Shown: positions 1 to 6,654, counted from the stretch's first letter. The stretch: 14,373 bases of DNA from CAMYLR01 sp041577935 (GCA_041577935.1 JBFGIA010000063.1:1-14373); one strand, 5' to 3'. The notes: generated by a model from the letters alone, not told the origin. Made by a program: numbers and translations.

Positions 1-872
1 ATGCCTGCCAATCGCTGTGCCAGTTTATAACCGATGTTGCCGCTATTCAAGTCGGGAAAGACGAGCACGTTGGCGCGTCCCTCCACGGGGCTGTCGGGCG
101 CCTTCGAGCGAGCCACCTCGGAAACGATGGCCGCATCGACCTGAAGCTCCCCATCTACGATCAGTCCGGGTCGGCGAGCTCGCGCGATTCCGACCGCCTC
201 GATCACCGCATCGACCTTGGGATGAGTGGCACTTCCCTTGGTCGAGAACGACAGTAGCGCGACGCGCGGCTCCTCCCCGACCAGTGCGCGGTGGGTCGCC
301 GCCGATGCGATCGCGATGTCGGCTAGCTGGTCGGAGGGTGGTTCAGGAACGACACCGCAGTCGCCAAAGGTGAACGCGCCTTGATCGCCAATCAGGAGAA
401 AGACCGATGAGATCGTGCGAATACCACGCGCAGGCCCGATAACGCGAATCGCGGCCCGGACCGTCTCGGCGGTCGTAGATAGGTTCCCGGCCACGCACGC
501 GTCCGCCTCGCCACGATGAACGAGGTAGGCGCCAAACACGAGCCGGTTCTCGAGTGCTGTTCGTGCTTCGTCGGCGCTCAGCTCGCGGTCCCGGCTCGCC
601 TGCAGCGCCCGAAACCCGTCGGCGTACGTATCGAGTCGCGGTGATTGTGCCGGAGCGATGACGTCGATGCCGTCAAGGCCTGTGCCGGCTTTCTCGGCTG
701 CCTCGCGGATGGCATAACCGCCACCCAGAAGCGTGACGTCGGCGATGTCGAGCTCGCGAATCGTCTGAGCGGCTTGCACCGCCCGAGGGTCCGCACCGTC
801 GGCGAGCACGACACGATGATCGTCGGCCGCCGCCCGGCGTCTCAAATCAGCGATCAGTTGTGAAGGGTTCAC
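1..872 (-). CDS. eutD: Phosphate acetyltransferase, EutD type (3' end cut by the window edge)
   Basis: This enzyme interconverts acetyl-CoA and acetyl phosphate. In BMCs, EutD/Pta recycles CoA and leads to ATP by way of acetate kinase. I translated the frame by hand: 290 residues are visible and it stays open to the left edge, so roughly 45 C-terminal residues of a ~335-residue family are missing. Typical Pta/EutD segments are present: ADACVAGNLSTTAETVRAAI in the middle, GEEPRVALLSFSTKGSATHP, VDGELQVDAA, and VFPDLNSGNIGYKLAQRL near the edge. The AGNLS segment and overall sequence resemble enteric EutD as I recall it. The start is GTG at 872-870, overlapping the TGA of the upstream EutQ-like gene in a GTGA (869-872), so it is translationally coupled. 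It is the fifth visible gene of the BMC operon. A housekeeping Pta is possible, but the position favours EutD. Confidence 0.93.
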   Translation of the reverse strand, partial: MNPSQLIADLRRRAAADDHRVVLADGADPRAVQAAQTIRELDIADVTLLGGGYAIREAAEKAGTGLDGIDVIAPAQSPRLDTYADGFRALQASRDRELSADEARTALENRLVFGAYLVHRGEADACVAGNLSTTAETVRAAIRVIGPARGIRTISSVFLLIGDQGAFTFGDCGVVPEPPSDQLADIAIASAATHRALVGEEPRVALLSFSTKGSATHPKVDAVIEAVGIARARRPGLIVDGELQVDAAIVSEVARSKAPDSPVEGRANVLVFPDLNSGNIGYKLAQRLAG

Positions 873-1186
873 TGACCCCAACGGGCTAGGACTCGCTCCG
901 CGATCAGACGTACTTGTGTCGCGTCCGCTTCTGGCACCAGACCGCGGACCCGTTCGACGACGCGCTCCACAACGCTTGGATCGCAGGTTGGAATGTGACG
1001 ACCGGCGGGATTTGGGGTCTTGCCCGTTTCGACGAGCTCGACTCCATGCCGGTCAGCCTCTTCCCTGGCTAACGGTGTGATAATGGCGTTCTCGGGGACG
1101 ACCAGTTGAAAGCTCCCATCGCGGTGAACCGCGCGCACGTCGTCGGCAGAGACGACCGGCCGGCTGCCGCGTCCGTGCACAGTCAC
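869..1186 (-). CDS. EutQ N-terminal-domain protein (no cupin), BMC-associated
   Basis: This 105-residue protein matches the N-terminal part of EutQ. Residues ~10-50 (VVSADDVRAVH, then AIITPLAREEADRHGVELVE) correspond to the enteric ITANDIRAAH, IITPEAREVADLLG region. Residues ~69-105 (SVVERVVERVRGLV, then a second helix) correspond to the helical segment before the cupin domain. The C-terminal cupin of full-length EutQ is absent, so acetate-kinase activity reported for EutQ should not be assumed. A short extension at the N-terminus (MTVHGRGSR) carries two arginines. The start is GTG at 1186-1184 and overlaps the parA stop as GTGA; the stop overlaps the eutD start as GTGA. It is therefore locked between the ParA ATPase and EutD. 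Possible roles are recruitment to the shell through an amphipathic helix, or partner of the ParA ATPase; both are inference. Confidence 0.8.
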   Translation of the reverse strand: MTVHGRGSRPVVSADDVRAVHRDGSFQLVVPENAIITPLAREEADRHGVELVETGKTPNPAGRHIPTCDPSVVERVVERVRGLVPEADATQVRLIAERVLARWGQ

Positions 1187-1998
1187 GACGCCTGTTTGAC
1201 GACCGCCTCTTCACGCCGGGCGGCCAATCGTTGAGCGATCTCGGCGGCCACGCTGTAATAAGCGGCCGCCCCGGTGGAGTTGGCGTCGACCTCGAACAGC
1301 AGCCGTCCTTCCCGGGCCGCCTCGGCGAGCGCGATGTTGATCGGGATCGGTTCCCGGAACAGGAGCTCACCCCACGTGTCTTCCATCGTCGTGAGGCATT
1401 CGCGACCCACGCGCGTGCGACGATCGTAAAGCGTGGCCAAATAACCCAAGAGATCGAGCCGCGGGTTGAGTCGCCGTCGAATCTTGTCGATGAGGTCGAG
1501 GGTTCGGGGCACGGCGTTGAGGGCGAAGGGGTGTGTCTGGACGGGGATCAGAACCGTGTCGGCCAACCTCAAGGCGTTGACGGTGTACAGCGACAACGCC
1601 GGCGGGACATCGATGATCGCCATGCGGTACGGTAGCTCCGGCCCGGCCTCCCAGGCGTCCGCCAAGAGCTCTTCGCGGCCTGGGACGTTGGCCAACTCGG
1701 ACTCCATTTGGCCCAAGCTCTCGTGGGCCGGAACGCAGAACAGCCGCTCGTAGCGCGTCGGCACCGTCGCGCGTGCCAGGCCGCCGACCGGGTCGATCAA
1801 TACATCGGTGACAGTAGTTTCCAGCGCATCGGGGTCGACCCCCAGGTGACGGGTCGCCGACGCCTGAGGGTCGAGGTCGATGAGCACCGTTTCGATGCCG
1901 GTTTCGGCGAACGCCCCGGCGACATGCACCGCCGACGTGGTCTTCCCTACCCCGCCCTTCGCGTTGGCAAACACGAGCGCGTACGGTCGCCGCATCAC
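1183..1998 (-). CDS. ParA/MinD-type ATPase in a BMC operon (McdA-like candidate)
   Basis: This is a 271-residue Soj-like ParA ATPase. It has the deviant Walker A motif KGGVGKTT at residues 14-21, Walker A' with DLDPQASAT at 41-49, and a Walker B-like MAIIDVPP at 126-133. ParA proteins dimerise with ATP, bind DNA non-specifically and move or space a cargo when a partner stimulates hydrolysis. Because the signature lysine (K14) is present, it resembles type-II McdA and canonical ParA, not the cyanobacterial McdA that lack it. No parB gene or chromosome-segregation neighbour is seen; it sits between a BMC shell gene and a EutQ-like gene. It starts with GTG at 1998-1996 (GTGA overlap with the eutK stop) or with the immediately following ATG at 1995, giving one residue less. 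The gene family is certain; microcompartment positioning is an inference from context. Confidence 0.93.
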   Translation of the reverse strand: MMRRPYALVFANAKGGVGKTTSAVHVAGAFAETGIETVLIDLDPQASATRHLGVDPDALETTVTDVLIDPVGGLARATVPTRYERLFCVPAHESLGQMESELANVPGREELLADAWEAGPELPYRMAIIDVPPALSLYTVNALRLADTVLIPVQTHPFALNAVPRTLDLIDKIRRRLNPRLDLLGYLATLYDRRTRVGRECLTTMEDTWGELLFREPIPINIALAEAAREGRLLFEVDANSTGAAAYYSVAAEIAQRLAARREEAVVKQAS

Positions 1999-2579
1999 TC
2001 GTTAGCCGGGTAGTAGCGGCTCTCGACCTTTTCTATCGCACCCCGATCGAGCAGCTGCTTTACTGGGCCGATCAGCCGGCGCCACTCTGTCCCAAGCGCC
2101 GTCCCGAGATCAGGCAGCGATATGCCTTGCTCCCCGGCACGCCGTATCGCCGTCAGGCATCGCGCCTGCAAATCGGTGACCGACACCGGTTGCGTGACGG
2201 GCTTCTTCGTGACCTCGGCTGACGGGGCCGGGGTTGGTTTGCTAGGCCCGGCACTCGGCTTCGAACGTTGTCCGATTGGGTAGCTACCGATCGCCGGGCT
2301 CTCGGGCAAAACGTCGATCAGCTGGTCGGTGGCTTGATGCGGTCGCGGGATAACGTGCACGCTGACGAGTTCGCCGACCTTCGCCGCTGCCACGGCGCCG
2401 GCATCGGTGGCGGCTTTGACAGCTGCCACGTCGCCTCGGACGAGGATCGTCACCAATCCGGCTTGTGAGTATTCGCGCTTGACGAACTCGACGGGAGCCG
2501 CTTTCGACATCGCGTCGGTGGCTTCGGTCGCACCCACGAAACCGCGCGTCTCGATCAGGCCGAGGGCGTTGCCGGCCAT
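1995..2579 (-). CDS. eutK: EutK-like microcompartment shell protein with winged-helix tail
   Basis: The 194-residue protein has three parts. Residues ~4-86 are a BMC domain (Pfam00936 type: NALGLIETRGFVGATEATDA, then VTILVRGDVAAVKAATDAG). Residues ~90-133 are a Pro/Ser/Lys-rich linker. Residues ~134-193 look like a winged helix-turn-helix (LQARCLTAIRRAGEQGISL, later KQLLDRGAIEKVESRYYP). This is the architecture of enteric EutK, including a similar SRY ending, and EutL-EutK gene order is kept. In the family, the BMC domain tiles into the shell and the tail is thought to bind nucleic acid or a partner. It starts with ATG 2 bases after the eutL stop, with a good GGTGAGG ribosome-binding site. 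A PduA/EutM-type hexameric shell protein with an unrelated tail is the alternative. Confidence 0.88.
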   Translation of the reverse strand: MAGNALGLIETRGFVGATEATDAMSKAAPVEFVKREYSQAGLVTILVRGDVAAVKAATDAGAVAAAKVGELVSVHVIPRPHQATDQLIDVLPESPAIGSYPIGQRSKPSAGPSKPTPAPSAEVTKKPVTQPVSVTDLQARCLTAIRRAGEQGISLPDLGTALGTEWRRLIGPVKQLLDRGAIEKVESRYYPANE

Positions 2580-2581
2580 TG

Positions 2582-3238
2582 TCAGTACCTCACCGGGTCG
2601 GCGTACACGGACTTGACCGCCGATTCGAACGCTTCACAAGCCGCCCGGCAGTCGGCCTCGGTGCCGGTCACCAGCGCGCCGCCCATGTTCGTCGGCGTCG
2701 GCGGCTCGATCCACTCCCCCACCTGCACATCGGCCGCCTTGAGGGCCTGATCAAGCCCAAAGACGGCTTCTAACGGCGTGGCCTTGAGATACCCGATGGC
2801 TTCGCCACGTTCGACACCCGCCCGTTCCGACAGATAGCTCCCGGTCTGGGCGACCAGGTGAGCCAGGTAGGGCCAGCGCCCCTCCTCGTCCGCCGATCGG
2901 TAGCTGATACGTGACTCGAGGTAGGTAAGCGTAGCATCCATTCCGGCTTCGACTTCCCCGAGGCGATCTCCAGCGATTATTACCAAGGTCTCGGCAGCGG
3001 GTGAGCCCACGATCGAGCGCGCTGAATCGCGGTAGAACGTACGCGTGAAGACGACGTCGACTTCGGCCTTCTTGGTCGCGTCGTCGACCGCGACGTACGT
3101 AGGGTCGTCTTGGTCGACGGTGAGGAACCCGATCGACGCGTGCGATGGCCGCAGCCCCAGCGCGTCGACCAGCGATGGTGCGATGTTTGGGATTGTCCGG
3201 ACCGCGAGAACACGCGGCGCGAGTGTCGTGGTCACCAT
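2582..3238 (-). CDS. eutL: EutL, tandem-BMC trimeric shell protein
   Basis: This protein of 218 residues has the same length as enteric EutL (~219) and resembles it along its length: the QDDPTYVAVDDATK segment (43-56), AHLVAQTGSYLSERAGV (126-142), the double-domain repeat with ATPLEAVFGLDQALKAADV (153-171), PPTPTNMGGALVTG (179-192), and a closing helix. EutL forms pseudohexameric trimers in the BMC shell with gated pores, thought to pass cofactors or substrate. There are no membrane segments or signal peptide, as expected for a cytosolic organelle. It is the first gene of the operon, 86 bases after the tonB-like gene, with a candidate promoter in that gap. The ATG at 3238 is chosen; a GTG follows directly as codon 2. 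The ribosome-binding site is weak. Confidence 0.95.
   Translation of the reverse strand: MVTTTLAPRVLAVRTIPNIAPSLVDALGLRPSHASIGFLTVDQDDPTYVAVDDATKKAEVDVVFTRTFYRDSARSIVGSPAAETLVIIAGDRLGEVEAGMDATLTYLESRISYRSADEEGRWPYLAHLVAQTGSYLSERAGVERGEAIGYLKATPLEAVFGLDQALKAADVQVGEWIEPPTPTNMGGALVTGTEADCRAACEAFESAVKSVYADPVRY
2588..2594 (-). promoter_or_regulatory. Ribosome-binding site of the eutK-like gene
   Basis: GGTGAGG on the minus strand lies inside the last codons of eutL, 8 bases before the ATG at 2579. It is among the best Shine-Dalgarno matches in the window and supports this start. Confidence 0.65.
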
Positions 3239-3267
3239 GCAGTCGGATCCGGGTTTGGGGATTGCTT

Positions 3268-3313
3268 GGTCAAGCTCCGAGGAGTCTAGGAGCGCGGTCT
3301 AGGCGGGTCAAGC
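3268..3313 (-). repeat. Short direct repeat GCTTGACC flanking the candidate eutL promoter
   Basis: GCTTGACC occurs at 3313-3306, over the -35 element, and again at 3275-3268, next to the predicted start of transcription, 38 bases apart. With the two preceding bases, the copies match at 9 of 10 positions (GTGCTTGACC and GAGCTTGACC). It could be a pair of regulator half-sites, or chance. Confidence 0.3.
3283..3311 (-). promoter_or_regulatory. Candidate sigma-70-like promoter of the BMC operon
   Basis: On the minus strand, TTGACC (3311-3306, 5 of 6 to the -35 consensus) is followed by a 17-base spacer and TAGACT (3288-3283, 4 of 6 to the -10 consensus). It lies entirely in the 86-base gap before eutL. 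Transcription would start near 3276, giving a leader of about 38 bases. This is a pattern match only. Confidence 0.45.
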
Positions 3314-3324
3314 ACCGTGCGGGC

Positions 3325-4005
3325 TTAAAAGCGCATTTCCGCGCGGGTCCATTGAACGACCCCGCTGCCGCCGCGTTGCGCGGGGACGTACAGCATCTGC
3401 TTGGCGGCTGCGAACGCGGCCGTGTCGAGGGCCGCGAAGCGACTCCCCTTCTCGATCCTGACCTCGCCCACTGAACCGTCGGCGAGCACCTCGACCAGCA
3501 GGTGGACCGCCGAGCCGCGGACCCGCTTCTTGTCGAGGCCGTCCGGGATACGCGGAACGACCAGGTGCAGCGGCCGTGGCGGACTGACGATCCCGCCCCC
3601 TCTGCCAGCAGCCTGGTCCGTCGTACCCTCCCCCTCCGGCTCGCCGTCATCGCGACCCTCTCCCTCCCTGGGAGCGGCCTCGGGCTCGGCCACTGTCTCC
3701 TCGATCGGCACCTCGGCGATCGCTACTTCGACGACTTCCTCGACCGGTTCGGGCTCGGGCTGCGTCTCGGCGACTTCTTCCGACGGCGGTTGAAGCGCCA
3801 CCACCTCGAGCTCGCTGCCGGGTCCGCCCGGGATCACAAACACGTTTGGTGACGGAATCAGTGACTCGTGGATTCGGTCCGCGATCACCCGCGGCAAAGC
3901 AAGCAGGAGGACCGCGTGCAATCCGATTGCGACCAGCAAGCTCCAGCGTCGGATCCGGTCGTACGAATCGCGCCACACCGTGTTCTTGGTCGAGAGGACT
4001 CGCAT
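3325..4005 (-). CDS. TonB-like energy-transducing protein
   Basis: This 226-residue protein has the TonB layout. A short cytoplasmic start is followed by one membrane anchor at ~19-40, with H30 in a GLH context that matches the conserved transmembrane histidine of TonB. A long periplasmic linker (~70-135) is rich in Pro, Glu and Val, and is markedly acidic. The C-terminal TonB domain spans ~151-226 (PRIPDGLDKKRVRGS, then VEVLADGSVGEVRIEKG). The protein would transmit proton-motive force to outer-membrane receptors, which implies an outer membrane. ExbB and ExbD are not adjacent. The ATG at 4005 has AGGAG 10 bases upstream. It lies 30 bases after leuS, so is probably co-transcribed with it; the eut operon follows. 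Confidence 0.87.
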   Translation of the reverse strand: MRVLSTKNTVWRDSYDRIRRWSLLVAIGLHAVLLLALPRVIADRIHESLIPSPNVFVIPGGPGSELEVVALQPPSEEVAETQPEPEPVEEVVEVAIAEVPIEETVAEPEAAPREGEGRDDGEPEGEGTTDQAAGRGGGIVSPPRPLHLVVPRIPDGLDKKRVRGSAVHLLVEVLADGSVGEVRIEKGSRFAALDTAAFAAAKQMLYVPAQRGGSGVVQWTRAEMRF

Positions 4006-4015
4006 GATGAGAAAA

Positions 4016-4020
4016 CTCCT
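4016..4020 (-). promoter_or_regulatory. Ribosome-binding site of the tonB-like gene
   Basis: AGGAG on the minus strand ends 10 bases before the ATG at 4005, inside the 30-base leuS-tonB gap. It fixes the start of the tonB-like gene. Confidence 0.7.
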
Positions 4021-4035
4021 GGCGGGTGGGCCGGG

Positions 4036-6513
4036 TTAGACGACCAAGCTCACCAGTTTGTTCGGAACCACGATCACCTTCCGGACCTGTTGGCCGTCGA
4101 GGAGCTCAGGGATCCGGCCGTAGGCCAGCGCCCGGGCCTCGACCTCCTGGTCCGGCAAGTCGCGTGGCACGCGCATCTCGTCGCGCACCTTCCCGTTGAC
4201 CTGAATCACGACCGTCACCTCCTCCGTGCGCAGGATCTCGGGGTCATAGTCGGGCCATCCGGCGTCGATCAGCGGTGGCTGGTGACCGGTCATGAGCCAC
4301 AACTCTTCGCCGAGGTGGGGCGCGATGGGGGCCAGGAGTCGAATGACCGTCTCGATCGCCGTGCGCAGCAGCGACGGATCCTCTGGGTCGCCGGGTTCTT
4401 CGACCGGCGCGTACTGGTAACACTCGTTGACGAGCTCCATGATCCGCGCGATGGCGGTGTTGAACTGCCAGCCAGCGAGATCCTCCGTCGCCCCCTTCAC
4501 CGATTGGTGCATAACGAGGTGCAGTGATCGCGACGCGTCCGAGTCGGTGCCTTCGCCGCCACCACCACCCTCATCCCACAGGGACCGATGCCGATCGACC
4601 AGTCGCCACACGCGCTGCAGCCAAGCGGCGACCGCCTTGATACCCTCGTCTTTCCAATCGCCACCCTCGGTGAACGCGAAACCGAACATTAGGTAGGTAC
4701 GGAAGGCGTCGGCGCCGTACTCGTCGATGTAGTCGTCGGGGCTGATCACGTTGTCACGAGACTTGGACATTTTCGTCCCGCGATTGGTGATCGTGCCCTG
4801 ATGAACGAGCCGCTGAAATGGCTCGCTTATCCCGAGGTGCCCCAGGTCCCGCATCGCCTTGACCATGAATCGGGCGTACAACAGATGCAGGACTGCGTGC
4901 TCGATCCCACCCGAGTACTGGTAAATCGGGCACCATCGATCGACCAACTCTCGGTTCCACGGCCGCTGGTCGTCGTGGGGTGATAGATAGCGCAGGAAGT
5001 ACCACGCCGAGTCGACGAACGTGTCCATCGTGTCAGGGTCGCGTCGCGCCCCGGAGCCACAGCTTGGGCAGGCAACGTTGATGAAGGACTCCGAACGCTC
5101 GAGCGGGCTCTTGCCCGCGCCCAGAGAGAAATCGACGTCGTATGGCAGCTCAACCGGCAGGTCGTCGACCGGCACGGGAACCTCCCCACACGCGGAGCAA
5201 TGCACGATCGGGATCGGCGCTCCCCAGTAGCGTTGCCTGGAGATCAGCCAATCGCGGAGGCGGTAGTGGACGGTCGCCCGCCCGGCTCCCTTAGCGACCA
5301 GGTCTGCCGTCACCTGTTCGAGCATCTCCTCGGATCGCATGCCGCTGTAGGGACCCGATGCAATCACCCGACCATGACCGGTATAGGCCTCGTCTCGCCC
5401 GTTGTCGGTCGACTCGGGTTCGATTACCCATACGACCGGTAGATCCATCACGCGGACGAAATCGAAGTCGCGCTCGTCGTGAGCGGGCACACCTTGGATG
5501 GCGCCGGTTCCGTACGCGGCGAGCACAAAATCCGTAACCCAAATCGGTACTTCCTCCCCCGTCAGCGGATGAATGGCGTGAGCGCCGGTGAACTCTCCCG
5601 TCTTCTCGGCCTCGGTTGATGTGCGCTCGATCTCCGAGAGGCGACGGGTCCGCTCGCGGTAAGCGTCGACGTTGGCGCGATGAGCGTCGGTCACGATGTC
5701 ATCTAGCGCGTCGTGTTCCGGTGCCAATGCGAGGAAGGTGACCCCGTAGAGCGTGTCCGGACGCGTGGTAAACGTCTTGATCGTCGCCTCGCGATCGGCC
5801 ACGTGCCAATCGATCTCGACCCCGGTTGAGCGACCGATCCAGTTGCGTTGGAGCGTCTTGGTCCGCTCCGGCCAATCGACTTCGTCGAGTCCGTCCAGCA
5901 GCTCATCGGCGTAGTCCGTAATTTTGAAAAACCATTGGGTGAGATCTCGCTTCTCGACGTCAGAGCCACAACGCTCGCACACGTTGCCTTCGACGACTTG
6001 CTCGTTGGCGAGCACGGTCTGGTCGGTCGGGCACCACCACACGGGTGCTGCCTTCCGGTGCGCTAGGCCGGCCCGATAGAGCTCGAGAAACAGCCATTGT
6101 GTCCACTTGTAGTACCCGGGCTCGCTGGTGTTGAGGGTGCGCTCCCAATCCCACATCGCGCCCATCGTCTTGAGCTGCTCGATCATGTTGGCGACGTTGC
6201 GATCGGTGGAGTCTCGGGGGTGGATCCCGGTTCGTACGGCATAATTCTCGGCTGGCAGACCAAAAGCATCGAACCCAAAGGGCTCGAAAACTGATCGGCC
6301 ACACATGCGCTGGAACCGGGCCCAGGTGTCGGCCGGCCCGTAGTGGTACCAGTGACCGACGTGGAGCCGATCGCCAGACGGGTAGGCGAACATGACCAGC
6401 GCGTAGCAGGGATCTGGCGCCGCCTCTAGGTCGGCTCGGAACAGCTCTTTCTCCTCCCACTCCGCGCGCCACTTGGGCTCGATCGCGTGGGGGTCGTAAC
6501 GATGCTCGGTCAT
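4036..6513 (-). CDS. leuS: Leucyl-tRNA synthetase
   Basis: This class Ia synthetase of 825 residues charges tRNA-Leu in the cytosol. The HIGH motif appears as HVGH at 51-54 and KMSKS at 581-585. The CP1 editing domain lies at ~224-420, with TTRPDT (249-254) and GTGAIQGVPAHDERD (335-349). Cysteines at 161, 179 and 182 (CPTD, CERCG) suggest a zinc knuckle, and two CxxC pairs follow near 439 and 482. The C-terminal anticodon-binding and tail domains are complete, ending with VIQVNGKVRDEMRVP. The ATG at 6513 gives the usual MTEHRYDPHAIEPKW start. A Gly-rich stretch at ~649-655 looks like a local insertion. A hairpin with T-run ends 20 bases before the ATG. Confidence 0.98.
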   Translation of the reverse strand: MTEHRYDPHAIEPKWRAEWEEKELFRADLEAAPDPCYALVMFAYPSGDRLHVGHWYHYGPADTWARFQRMCGRSVFEPFGFDAFGLPAENYAVRTGIHPRDSTDRNVANMIEQLKTMGAMWDWERTLNTSEPGYYKWTQWLFLELYRAGLAHRKAAPVWWCPTDQTVLANEQVVEGNVCERCGSDVEKRDLTQWFFKITDYADELLDGLDEVDWPERTKTLQRNWIGRSTGVEIDWHVADREATIKTFTTRPDTLYGVTFLALAPEHDALDDIVTDAHRANVDAYRERTRRLSEIERTSTEAEKTGEFTGAHAIHPLTGEEVPIWVTDFVLAAYGTGAIQGVPAHDERDFDFVRVMDLPVVWVIEPESTDNGRDEAYTGHGRVIASGPYSGMRSEEMLEQVTADLVAKGAGRATVHYRLRDWLISRQRYWGAPIPIVHCSACGEVPVPVDDLPVELPYDVDFSLGAGKSPLERSESFINVACPSCGSGARRDPDTMDTFVDSAWYFLRYLSPHDDQRPWNRELVDRWCPIYQYSGGIEHAVLHLLYARFMVKAMRDLGHLGISEPFQRLVHQGTITNRGTKMSKSRDNVISPDDYIDEYGADAFRTYLMFGFAFTEGGDWKDEGIKAVAAWLQRVWRLVDRHRSLWDEGGGGGEGTDSDASRSLHLVMHQSVKGATEDLAGWQFNTAIARIMELVNECYQYAPVEEPGDPEDPSLLRTAIETVIRLLAPIAPHLGEELWLMTGHQPPLIDAGWPDYDPEILRTEEVTVVIQVNGKVRDEMRVPRDLPDQEVEARALAYGRIPELLDGQQVRKVIVVPNKLVSLVV

Positions 6514-6532
6514 GTTCCGCTTTTGTGGGGGT

Positions 6533-6567
6533 AAAAACGGAGAGCGGCGGGAACCCGCTCCCGCCGC
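6533..6567 (-). terminator. Rho-independent-type hairpin between dapF and leuS
   Basis: On the minus strand, GCGGCGGGA and TCCCGCCGC form a perfect 9-base stem (6567-6559 with 6552-6544) around a 6-base loop. TCTCCG and five T's (6537-6533) follow. It sits 88 bases after the dapF stop, so it can end the glycan operon. However, it also lies just 20 bases before the leuS ATG, so it could instead be a leuS leader attenuator. The T-run begins 6 bases after the stem, which is imperfect. Confidence 0.65.
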
Positions 6568-6592
6568 CGGTGATCACCCATCAGACGGGTGC

Positions 6593-6621
6593 AAAGTACT
6601 GTTGCTACCGTGCTCGATCAA
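6593..6621 (-). promoter_or_regulatory. Weak candidate leuS promoter upstream of the hairpin
   Basis: On the minus strand, TTGATC (6621-6616) is followed by 17 bases and TACTTT (6598-6593), in the dapF-leuS gap. Matches are 4 of 6 and 3 of 6 to consensus. If used, the leader would carry the GC-rich hairpin before leuS. This is weak evidence. Confidence 0.25.
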
Positions 6622-6654
6622 CCGACGGACCCGGCGTTTTGCCCGTGTGGCGTC

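Noticed and set aside
17..373. Plus-strand open frame of 118 codons at the left edge.
   Set aside because: It is an Arg/Pro-rich shadow of the eutD frame on the minus strand; the minus-strand translation is clearly a phosphotransacetylase.
1183..1998. Chromosome-partition parA (soj).
   Set aside because: No parB, gidA/gidB or origin-type neighbour is present, and the gene is coupled to BMC genes at both ends. A homologue search could still overturn this.
1995..2579. Calling the small shell gene eutM or pduA.
   Set aside because: The winged-helix tail, the linker and the position directly after eutL fit EutK better than the ~95-residue hexameric shell proteins.
3325..3352. Possible terminator at the end of the tonB-like gene (GCGC, 6 bases, GCGC, then TTTT on the minus strand).
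   Set aside because: The stem is only about 4 bases and overlaps the stop codon, so it is too weak to call.
3868..4527. Plus-strand open frame of 219 codons.
   Set aside because: It runs antisense across the tonB start and leuS end; its His/Asp/Arg-rich composition is typical of antisense reading in GC-rich DNA.
5960..6577. Minus-strand frame of 205 codons overlapping leuS.
   Set aside because: It is an alternate frame of the conserved N-terminal LeuRS region with Arg-rich translation and no recognisable domain.
6513..6654. T-box riboswitch before leuS.
   Set aside because: The gap is only 141 bases and I see no T-box consensus; T-boxes are mostly known from Gram-positive lineages. Only the hairpin is supported.
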